A stretch of 64,000 bases of DNA from Nitrospirillum sp034653355 (lineage in GTDB: Bacteria > Pseudomonadota > Alphaproteobacteria > Azospirillales > Azospirillaceae), in contig NZ_JAYEER010000004.1 in NCBI RefSeq assembly GCF_034653355.1, positions 1 through 64,000 on the forward strand, written 5' to 3'. This document shows positions 33,801 through 40,379 of this stretch, in pieces; position 1 is the first letter of the stretch, and each line of letters begins with the position of its first letter. Under the pieces are notes generated by a model. It was not told where the DNA came from. It saw nothing but the letters and a program-made list of their open reading frames with translations, and ran no database searches. The position numbers were made by a program, and so were the translations under genes.

Positions 33801-34142
33801 ATGAAGGGACTGAAATGGGCCGGCCCCGTGCTGGCGATGGGGATCTGCGCGATCCAGCCCGCCGGAGCGGAACCGACGAGTGGCGCGGTCCACATCACCA
33901 GCGTCCGTGTCTACGCGAACGGCATAAATTCAGCAGCCTTCGTCGCCGTAGACTCGACGGCCTTCTGCTCAACGGACACTTTTGCAATCAACTTGGGCGA
34001 TACATATTCCGGCCCGTCCTTGCTGAGCGCCGCCCTGTCGGCTCAGGCCCAAGGCAAGCCCGTAATGCTTGAGGCCGCCAATGGAACCGGCTGTGCCGGC
34101 TGGGGCACCAAGCTGCAATCCATCACGATAGTGACCAGCTAA
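33801..34142 (+). CDS. Small secreted Cys-containing hypothetical protein
   Basis: A 113-residue protein with a signal peptide (MKGLKWAGPVLAMGICAIQP, cleavage near AGAEP). The mature part has Cys residues at about 56 (AFCSTDTF) and 98 (GTGCAGWGTKL), likely a disulfide in the periplasm. The first strand reads ITSVRVYANG. Similar small exported proteins with a closing TGCAGW-type motif exist as uncharacterised families; function unknown. GGGGAAAG precedes the ATG. GC is lower than in polA and the thi genes, hinting at a different origin. It overlaps the end of convergent thiE by 4 bases. Confidence 0.65.
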   Translation: MKGLKWAGPVLAMGICAIQPAGAEPTSGAVHITSVRVYANGINSAAFVAVDSTAFCSTDTFAINLGDTYSGPSLLSAALSAQAQGKPVMLEAANGTGCAGWGTKLQSITIVTS

Positions 34143-34726
34143 TCGCCCCACGCCGCCAGCAGGTCCCGTACCACGGCGCCGGGGTCGCTTGCGCGCATGA
34201 CGGTGCCCATGACGGCCAGGCCGGCGGCACCGGCCGCGCGAACCTCGGCGGCATTGGCCGGGGTGATGCCGCCCAGGGCCAGGGCGCCGGGCAGGCGGGA
34301 CAGCGCCCGGGGGCCCAGGGCGGGGCCGTAGCCGGGCTTGGACGCGGTCTCGAAAATGGGGCTGAGGGTGGCGTAGTCGGCACCGCCCAGGCCCTCGCCG
34401 GGATGGTGGCGGGAGAGGCCAACCAGGGCTTGGGCTCCCAAGCGGGCGCGGGCCGCCGCCACGTCACCGCCCGCCCCCAGATGCACGCCGTCGCACAGTG
34501 CCGCCGCCGCCACGTCGCCGTGCACCGTCAGCAGGGCGCCGTGATGGCGGGCGATGGGGACCAGCCGGCGCACCAGATCCAGCCGATCCTGGGGGGCCAA
34601 ATCCTTTTCCCGCACGCTGGCCCAACGGCAGCCGGCGGCGAACACCCGATCCAGCAACCGGGGCAGCGGCAGGAACGCCTGGCGCCGGTCGGTGATGATC
34701 AACAGGGGCGGGACGGGCAATCCCAC
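34139..34726 (-). CDS. thiE: Thiamine phosphate synthase
   Basis: A 195-residue TIM-barrel enzyme that couples HMP pyrophosphate to thiazole phosphate to give thiamine phosphate. The start is a GTG (MGLPVPPLLIITDRR) 2 nt after the thiG stop. Family blocks are ASVREKDL (phosphate/pyrophosphate binding), LTVHGDV, GVHLGAGG, VGLSRHHPGE, YATLSPIFETASKPG and ALGGITPANA. It is slightly shorter than E. coli ThiE but complete. Last gene of the thiO-thiS-thiG-thiE operon, which is under a TPP riboswitch. Confidence 0.93.
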   Translation of the reverse strand: MGLPVPPLLIITDRRQAFLPLPRLLDRVFAAGCRWASVREKDLAPQDRLDLVRRLVPIARHHGALLTVHGDVAAAALCDGVHLGAGGDVAAARARLGAQALVGLSRHHPGEGLGGADYATLSPIFETASKPGYGPALGPRALSRLPGALALGGITPANAAEVRAAGAAGLAVMGTVMRASDPGAVVRDLLAAWGD

Positions 34727-34728
34727 AT

Positions 34729-35502
34729 CTACCCCCCGATCAGCCCCAGCTCAGGGCTGGAGGCTTCGGCGCGGGTGCGCCTCGGGATGCGGCCGGCCAG
34801 GCGGGCAAGGCGACCTGCGATGACGGCGTGGCCCATGGCGGCCGCCATGCGCACCGGGTCCGTGCTCTTGGACACGGCGGTGTTCAGCAGCACGGCGTCG
34901 CAGCCCAGTTCCATGGCCAGGGCGGCGTCGGAGGCCGTGCCCACGCCGGCGTCCAGGATGACCGGCACGGCGCTGCGCACGCAGATCATTTCGATATTGT
35001 AAGGATTTAGGATGCCCAGGCCTGTACCGATGGGCGCCCCCAGGGGCATGACGGCGGCGCAGCCGACGTCGGCCAGCCGGCGGCAGACGATGGGGTCGTC
35101 GGTGCAATAGGGCAGGACGGTGAAACCGTCATCCACCAACTGGGCGGCGGCGGTCACCAACTGCTCCACATCCGGGTACAGCGTCTCGCGGTCGCCGATC
35201 AGTTCCAGCTTGATCCAGTTGGTGTCCAGCGCCTCGCGCGCCAGCTGGGCGGTCAGCACGGCGTCCTTCACCGTGGCGCAGCCGGCGGTGTTGGGCAGCA
35301 GCCAGGCCCTGTCGCGCACGAGGTCCAAGATGCCCTCGGCCCCGCCCTCCATATCCACCCGGCGGATGGAGACGGTGACCACTTCAGCGCCCGACGCCGC
35401 CAAGCTGTCCAGGAACACCTGCTGGTTGGGATAGCCCGCCGTGCCCAAGAACAGGCGGGAGGTGAACGCCTTGCCGGCGATGTGGAACAGGTCTTCAGCC
35501 AC
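34729..35502 (-). CDS. thiG: Thiazole synthase
   Basis: A 257-residue TIM-barrel enzyme. It condenses DXP, dehydroglycine and sulfur from ThiS thiocarboxylate to form the thiazole ring. Characteristic sequence includes SRLFLGTAGYPN, VVTVSIRRVDM, LLPNTAGC, WIKLELIGD, VLPYCTDDPI and VILDAGVGTASDAALAMELG. Its N-terminal codons overlap the 3' end of thiS by 8 nt, indicating coupled translation. ThiO supplies the glycine imine, ThiS the sulfur. Confidence 0.96.
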   Translation of the reverse strand: MAEDLFHIAGKAFTSRLFLGTAGYPNQQVFLDSLAASGAEVVTVSIRRVDMEGGAEGILDLVRDRAWLLPNTAGCATVKDAVLTAQLAREALDTNWIKLELIGDRETLYPDVEQLVTAAAQLVDDGFTVLPYCTDDPIVCRRLADVGCAAVMPLGAPIGTGLGILNPYNIEMICVRSAVPVILDAGVGTASDAALAMELGCDAVLLNTAVSKSTDPVRMAAAMGHAVIAGRLARLAGRIPRRTRAEASSPELGLIGG

Positions 35503-35698
35503 CTTGCAGCACCTTCACGATTTCGATGGCGTCGCCATCGGCGACGGCACGCTCCGCCCAGCGGGCACGCGGCACCACGGTGCCGTTGATGGCCACGGCG
35601 ATGCCGCGGGAATCCGGCCCCAGCCCCGCCTCACCCAACAGGGCCGGCAGGTCCAGGCCGTCCGCATGGTCGCGGGCCTTGCCGTTCACGGTGATCAT
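35495..35698 (-). CDS. thiS: Sulfur carrier protein ThiS
   Basis: A 67-residue ubiquitin-fold protein ending in the essential Gly-Gly (VKVLQGG), which is adenylated and thiocarboxylated to carry sulfur to ThiG. It starts MITVNGKARD, typical of ThiS. It overlaps thiO upstream by 4 nt and thiG downstream by 8 nt. No ThiF is in the window, so activation must come from elsewhere. Confidence 0.95.
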   Translation of the reverse strand: MITVNGKARDHADGLDLPALLGEAGLGPDSRGIAVAINGTVVPRARWAERAVADGDAIEIVKVLQGG

Positions 35699-36888
35699 GC
35701 ACGCCTCACGTCAAGCTCAGTTCGCTGGCCAAATCGCCCGATGCCGAAGGGCGCCAGCAGCGGGTCCACCCGGCCGGTCAGGATGTGGTCGGCGACCAGG
35801 TCTGCCGTGCCGGGCGTCAACAGGATGCCGTTGCGGTGGTGGCCGGTGGCCATGACCAGGCCGGCGACATTGGGTACGGGCCCCAGGATGGGGGCGTCGT
35901 CGCGGCTGCCGGGGCGGTGACCCACCCACATCTCCTCGATGGGCAGTTCCTCCACCCCAGGCAGGGCCCGCCACGCGGCCTCCAGCAGGGCCAGCACGCC
36001 GCCAGCCGTCAGATGGTCGTCCCAGCCCTTGTCTTCGGTCGTGGCGCCCACGATCAGGCGGCCATCCAACCGGGGCACCAGATAGCATTTGGGCGGCCAC
36101 ACCACGTGGCGCAACAGCGGCTGGGCCGGGTCCATGCGCAGGGCCAGCATCTGGCCCTTCACCGGCCGCACCGGCGGCACCGCGCCTTCCGGCAGGCCTG
36201 GCAACTGGCGCGACCAGGCGCCGGCCGCCAGCGCCACCACGTCGGCGGGCTTCAGCGCGCCATCCACCACCACGCCATCGGTGCGGCCCGCCGTCACCGA
36301 CAGCGCCTCCACGGCCGCGCCCTCGTGCAGGCGGGCGCCCGCCTTCAATGCCGCGGCCTTCAGCGCCACGGCCAGCTTGCGGTTGTCCACCTGGCCGTCA
36401 TCGGCGCCCAGCACGCCAGCGGCGGCGCGGGGGTTCAGCCACGGCTCACGCTCCTTCACCTGCGCGCCATTCAGCCAGGCGACATTGAGACCCAAGGACC
36501 GCTGGAACTCGAAGCCGCTGCGCAGCACCTCGACATCGTCGCGGGTCAGGGCCACCTGCACCGTGCCGTCCGTGCGCAGATCGACGGGCAGGCCGCTGTA
36601 AGCCTCCAGCTCGGCGGCGAAGGCGGGCCAGCGGCGCTGGCTGTCCAGGGTCAGGGGCAGCAGCGCCTGCTCCCCCGGTTCCGTCTCCACGGCGGCCGCC
36701 AGCATGCCGGCGGCGGCATGGGTGGCACCCCGACCGGCGGTCCCCCGGTCATAGATGTCGACCGCGCAGCCGGCGGCGGCCAGGCGCCAGGCGATTGACA
36801 GGCCGATGCAGCCGGCACCGATGACGACCACCCGGGGGGCGACGGACGGCTTGGCAAATGAATGGCCCGAAGGCGGATGATAGGTCAC
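35695..36888 (-). CDS. thiO: Glycine oxidase ThiO
   Basis: A 397-residue FAD-dependent oxidase of the DAO family. It oxidises glycine to the imine used by ThiG. The dinucleotide-binding motif VVVIGAGCIGLSIAWRLA lies near the N-terminus. Further blocks are ATHAAAGMLA, VGATTEDKGWD and the C-terminal FAD-contacting GHHRNGILLTPGTADLVAD. The open frame starts at an ATG (36915) inside the TPP riboswitch aptamer, so that start is unlikely. The GTG at 36888, 11 nt after GGGAG, lies just past the aptamer and is chosen. First gene of the thiOSGE operon. Confidence 0.93.
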   Translation of the reverse strand: MTYHPPSGHSFAKPSVAPRVVVIGAGCIGLSIAWRLAAAGCAVDIYDRGTAGRGATHAAAGMLAAAVETEPGEQALLPLTLDSQRRWPAFAAELEAYSGLPVDLRTDGTVQVALTRDDVEVLRSGFEFQRSLGLNVAWLNGAQVKEREPWLNPRAAAGVLGADDGQVDNRKLAVALKAAALKAGARLHEGAAVEALSVTAGRTDGVVVDGALKPADVVALAAGAWSRQLPGLPEGAVPPVRPVKGQMLALRMDPAQPLLRHVVWPPKCYLVPRLDGRLIVGATTEDKGWDDHLTAGGVLALLEAAWRALPGVEELPIEEMWVGHRPGSRDDAPILGPVPNVAGLVMATGHHRNGILLTPGTADLVADHILTGRVDPLLAPFGIGRFGQRTELDVRRA

Positions 36889-36898
36889 GGTCTCGCGA

Positions 36899-36985
36899 TC
36901 TCCCTTCGCCGGCATGATCCGGAGCAGGTTCCATGGGTCTGATCTCAGCCGCGGGCCCGGTGGTCAGGCGGGCGGCACCCCAGTC
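36899..36985 (-). ncRNA. TPP riboswitch (thi-box) upstream of thiO
   Basis: The minus strand reads GGGGTGCC, then GGCTGAGATCAGACCC, GAACCTGCTCCGGATCATGCC and GCGAAGGGA in the order of the thi-box aptamer. The P1-closing strands are GGGG and AGGGA at the ends. The aptamer ends about 10 nt before the thiO GTG, with the ribosome-binding GGGAG within its 3' strand. This supports control at translation initiation (TPP bound, site hidden). Confidence 0.93.
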
Positions 36986-37179
36986 GATGGCGGGAACGAT
37001 GGCGGACGGGGCGTCCGAATTCAAGGGTCTTGCCGTCATGGCTGGGTGACAGGGCGGCGTTCGACATCCCCCGTCCGGGCGCGCCGATGCGCCGTCGGCC
37101 TACCCCATCAGGGATTTGACAAGTAGGCCGATTGTCTGGACTCTGCGAACCTTAGGGGTCCAGCTACCAAGGTCTGCTC

Positions 37180-38040
37180 ATGTTTGCCGCCATCGGCCTG
37201 CTCGGCGTGTTCATCTGCGTGTTCGGGTCGTTCATGATCTTCGGCGGCAAGATCGGCATCATCCTTGAGGCCCTGCCCGGGGAGTTCATGACCATCGGCG
37301 GCGCCGCCATCTGCGGCTTCATGGTGGCGAACAGCACCCACACCATCAAGCAGGCGCTGGGCGCGGTGAAACGCATCTTCCCCGGCGCCAAGTTCCATAA
37401 AAAGGAATACATGGAGCTGCTGTCGCTGCTCTATCAGATCCTGAAGACGATGAAGACCAAGGGCGTGCTGGCCATCGAGCAGCACATCGAAAAGCCCTTG
37501 GAAAGCAATATCTTCAACGCCTACCCCTCGATCATGAAGGACCCGTTCACGGTCAAGTTCATCGCGGACTACCTGCGCATGTTCTCCATCGGCGTGGACA
37601 ATCCGCATGAGCTGGAGGCGCTGATGGAGCAGGAGATCGAGAAGGCCAAGCACGAGGACCTGCACTCCAGCCACGCCTTCCAGACCATGGCCGACGCCAT
37701 GCCGGCACTGGGCATCGTCGCCGCGGTGCTGGGCGTCATCAAGACCATGGCGTCCATCACCGAGCCGCCCGAGGTGCTGGGCAAGCTGATCGGTGGCGCC
37801 CTGGTCGGCACCTTCATGGGTATTTTCCTGTCCTACTGCATCATCGCCCCCATCGCCTCGCGGCTGAAGGGCGTGGCGGAGGAGGAGAACCAGTTCTACC
37901 ACGTCATCCGGGCGGCCATCACATCCCACCTGGCGGGATACGCCCCCCAGGTCTCCATCGAGGCGGCACGAAAAAAGGTGCCGACGGAGTACATGCCCGA
38001 TTTCAATGAGCTGGAAGAGGCGCTGTCGGCCATTAGTTAG
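37180..38040 (+). CDS. motA: Flagellar stator protein MotA
   Basis: A 286-residue inner-membrane protein with four helices. TM1 and TM2 lie near residues 3-22 (IGLLGVFICVFGSFMIFGG) and 35-52. A long cytoplasmic loop (about 60-170) contacts FliG. TM3 and TM4 lie near 168-188 (ALGIVAAVLGVIKTMAS) and 203-225 (IGGALVGTFMGIFLSYCIIAPI). The Pro and charged residues needed for rotor contact are in the expected regions (MADAMPALGIVAAVLGVIKT). With MotB it forms the proton-driven stator. motB, usually next, is not adjacent: a family 1 repeat and then a PfpI-type gene follow. Confidence 0.95.
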   Translation: MFAAIGLLGVFICVFGSFMIFGGKIGIILEALPGEFMTIGGAAICGFMVANSTHTIKQALGAVKRIFPGAKFHKKEYMELLSLLYQILKTMKTKGVLAIEQHIEKPLESNIFNAYPSIMKDPFTVKFIADYLRMFSIGVDNPHELEALMEQEIEKAKHEDLHSSHAFQTMADAMPALGIVAAVLGVIKTMASITEPPEVLGKLIGGALVGTFMGIFLSYCIIAPIASRLKGVAEEENQFYHVIRAAITSHLAGYAPQVSIEAARKKVPTEYMPDFNELEEALSAIS

Positions 38041-38054
38041 TCGGCCCTCGGTTG

Positions 38055-38162
38055 GTTCGCCCTCAGGCGCCGGGCGGCCACATCCGTGGCCTTGGCTTGT
38101 CCTCGCTTTCCAGTCCACTCCGTTCCCCGGAAATCTCCGGCGGCCCCGGTCGGGGCCTATGG
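38055..38162 (+). repeat. 3'-UTR structured repeat, family 1, copy E (after motA)
   Basis: Starts 14 nt after the motA stop, in sense orientation. GTTCGCCCTCAGGCGCCGGG is followed by the stem GGCCAC-ATCC-GTGGCC, then CTTGGCTTGTCCTCGCTTTC, CAGTCCACTCCGTTC, CCGGAAATCTCCGG, the stem GCCCC-GGTC-GGGGC and CTATGGGGGCG. Both stems have sequences different from other copies yet still pair. Confidence 0.85.
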
Positions 38163-38524
38163 GGGCGGGGGCGCATCCTCTCAAAACCAATCCTAAAGTT
38201 TAGGATGGAGCGGCCGCACCCGTGCCAGCCGCCGGCGGCGCACCCGCAACCCAGCCATGCCGCACCGCAACCCCGATTTGGTCTTAATGCGATTGACCTG
38301 GGGCGCCGGAGAGGCCAACTACGGTGTCATGCGAATAGAGCGTCATCCCATCGGCCCGGCATGCATCACGACAGCCGCCCGCGCCTGACGCTTTGCCATG
38401 GCCGCCTGTTCCTGGGCGGCCATTTTCACGAGGCAGCATCCATCGCGCCTTGCCAACGGCGCCGTCCCCTGGGGAACGGCGACGGGCGGGTGTCGGGCCG
38501 CCGAAACAACATAGGAGACGTAAT
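38163..38524. other. Intergenic region upstream of the PfpI-type gene
   Basis: 362 bases after the repeat. No convincing frame: the open reading upstream of the TTG start at 38525 is arginine- and proline-rich and lacks family resemblance. The only useful signal is AGGAG at 38513-38517, before the TTG start. Confidence 0.5.
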
Positions 38525-39127
38525 TTGACCGATCAGCCGCTCGCTGGAAAAGCCGTTGCCATCCTTATCGCCAACGGCTTCGAAGAAGTGGAAATGACGG
38601 AAGCGCAGCGCGCCCTGCTACGCGCCGGCGCCGCGCCCAAGATCATCTCGCCCGAGCAGGGTCTGGTGAACGGCTGGCACGGCACCTCGTGGGGTCACTA
38701 TTTCCCCACGGACAAGCAGATTGGCGAGGTGCTGGCCGCCGACTTCGACCTGCTGGTCCTGCCGGGCGGTGAGCGCAGCGTGACCAAGCTGGCCGCCAAC
38801 CCGCACACCCGACGCATCATCGGCAGCTTCATGGACGCCGGCAAGGGCGTGGCCGCCATCAACCACGGCGTCCAGCTGCTGGCCGTGGCCCAGCGCCTGA
38901 AGGGCCGCACCGTGACCGGCAACGAGGCGATCCGCGAGACCGTCGAGGCCGCCGGCGCCACCTGGGTGGCCGAGGAAGGCCAGAACATGAACATCGACCG
39001 CCAGCTGCTGACCGCCCGCGGTCCGGAAGAGGTGGTGCCGGAGTTCATCGACACCATGCTGCGCGTCTTCGCCGACGCCATCGAGTACCGCCGCCAGCTG
39101 CTGGCCGAGAAGGCCGCAGCCGCCTAA
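38525..39127 (+). CDS. DJ-1/PfpI-family protein lacking the nucleophile Cys
   Basis: A 200-residue member of the class I glutamine amidotransferase-like (DJ-1/PfpI) fold, beginning at a TTG behind AGGAG (7-nt spacing). Family blocks are GKAVAILIANGFEEVEMTE, DLLVLPGGERSV and LKGRTVTGNEAIRETVEAAGA. The nucleophile elbow, usually AICHG, here reads AINHG (Asn113-His114), so the catalytic Cys is replaced. A Cys-based protease, glyoxalase or deglycase activity is therefore unlikely, and a binding or redox-independent role is more probable. A terminator follows. The frame is open upstream to 38393, but without a ribosome site. Confidence 0.85.
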   Translation: MTDQPLAGKAVAILIANGFEEVEMTEAQRALLRAGAAPKIISPEQGLVNGWHGTSWGHYFPTDKQIGEVLAADFDLLVLPGGERSVTKLAANPHTRRIIGSFMDAGKGVAAINHGVQLLAVAQRLKGRTVTGNEAIRETVEAAGATWVAEEGQNMNIDRQLLTARGPEEVVPEFIDTMLRVFADAIEYRRQLLAEKAAAA

Positions 39128-39151
39128 ACCAGGCCGGCATCCGGAACGCAG

Positions 39152-39185
39152 AAGGGCGCGAGGCATGGGCTTCGCGCCCTTTTTG
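39152..39185. terminator. Rho-independent terminator
   Basis: A stem AAGGGCGCGA/TCGCGCCCTT with a T-run, 25 nt after the PfpI-type gene and just before the convergent ctaA end. Confidence 0.92.
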
Positions 39186-39202
39186 TTTGTTCGCCGGCCC
39201 TC

Positions 39203-40270
39203 TTATGCCCGCCGGTATTCCATCACCGTCCAGGTGAACAAGCCCAGCAGGACCAGCGCACCCGCCTGGTGGGTGGCGGCGACGTGCACGGGCACGAACA
39301 TCAGCAGCGTGCTGATGCCCAGGCTGATCTGCACCAGCACCATCGCGGCCACGGCGATGGCCAACGTCCGCACCCGGCCCTGGACATCAGCCCGCAGGGC
39401 ACGGAAGGCGTAGGACCACACCACCAGGCCGGTCAGGATGGCCAGCCAGCGGTGGGTGAACTGCACCGCCGCCGTGTTCTCCAGGATGTTCAGCCAGGCG
39501 GGGCTGAGGTTCCACATCTCCTCCGGCGCCAGCGTGCCGTTCATCAACGGCCAAGTGTTGTACGCCTGGCCGGCATCCAGGCCGGCGGTGAAGGCGCCCC
39601 ACACCATGGTGGTGGCGACCAGGGCCATGGCGAGGCCGGCGTGGCGGCGCAAACTAACGCGCGCCCGGTGCACGGCACCACTGGCGGCGGGGAACAGCAA
39701 CGGCAGGGCCGTGGCCAGCATGGCGACATAGATCAGCACCGCCAGCGACAGGTGGGCCGCCAGGCGGTAGTGGCTGACATCCGGCCGGTTCACCAGACCA
39801 CTCTTGACCATGTACCAGCCCAAGGCGCCCTGCAGCCCGCCCAGAACGAACAGGCCGGCCAGGCGCGGCACCAGGCTGCGCGGCACGCGGCGGGTGGCGA
39901 GAAAGACCAGGAAGGGCAACAGGAAGACGAGGCCGATCAGGCGCCCCACCAGGCGGTGGAACCACTCCCAAAAGAAGATGCCCTTGAACTGCGCCAGGTC
40001 CATGCCGCTGTGCTTCAGCGCGAATTCCGGCGTGGCCTGGTACTTGGCGAACTCCTCCGCCCAGGCGGCGTCCGACAGGGGCGGCAGGGCGCCCGTCACC
40101 GGCTTCCATTCCGTGATCGACAGGCCGCTTTCCGTCAGGCGGGTGATGGCGCCGATGACGGCCATGGCGAAGACCAGGCCGGCACAGACCAGCAGCCAGA
40201 TGCCGATGGCGCGATAGGGCGCGCGGGTGGCGGCACGGGCGCGGGCGGTGGGGAAAGGCGTGACGGTCAC
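39203..40270 (-). CDS. ctaA: Heme A synthase
   Basis: A 355-residue inner-membrane enzyme (COX15/CtaA) with eight helices. It oxidises the methyl group of heme O to formyl, giving heme A for cytochrome oxidase. The two four-helix halves each carry heme-binding His residues: EWFHRLVGR and SHYRLAAHLS in the first half, FTHRWLA and ATHQAGA in the second. GAITRLTESGLSITEWKPVTGALPP in TM1 and the loop after it is the family hallmark. It starts at an ATG 14 bases downstream of a perfect 18-bp tandem duplication. No ctaB or cox genes are adjacent. Confidence 0.95.
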   Translation of the reverse strand: MTVTPFPTARARAATRAPYRAIGIWLLVCAGLVFAMAVIGAITRLTESGLSITEWKPVTGALPPLSDAAWAEEFAKYQATPEFALKHSGMDLAQFKGIFFWEWFHRLVGRLIGLVFLLPFLVFLATRRVPRSLVPRLAGLFVLGGLQGALGWYMVKSGLVNRPDVSHYRLAAHLSLAVLIYVAMLATALPLLFPAASGAVHRARVSLRRHAGLAMALVATTMVWGAFTAGLDAGQAYNTWPLMNGTLAPEEMWNLSPAWLNILENTAAVQFTHRWLAILTGLVVWSYAFRALRADVQGRVRTLAIAVAAMVLVQISLGISTLLMFVPVHVAATHQAGALVLLGLFTWTVMEYRRA

Positions 40271-40283
40271 GGGATGGGGCCTT

Positions 40284-40319
40284 TGAAAAGTAAAGGGCTG
40301 GTGAAAAGTAAAGGGCTGG
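40284..40319. repeat. Perfect 18-bp tandem duplication upstream of ctaA
   Basis: TGAAAAGTAAAGGGCTGG occurs twice head to tail (40284-40301, 40302-40319) in the 109-nt gap between ctaA and the oligopeptidase gene. It lies just upstream of ctaA on the minus strand, so it could be a regulatory direct repeat or replication slippage. Confidence 0.85.
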
Positions 40320-40379
40320 AGCGGACTATAAGCCCGCCCCAGCCCCCCTTACAAATGCCCGGCATCGGACGAATTGCCC

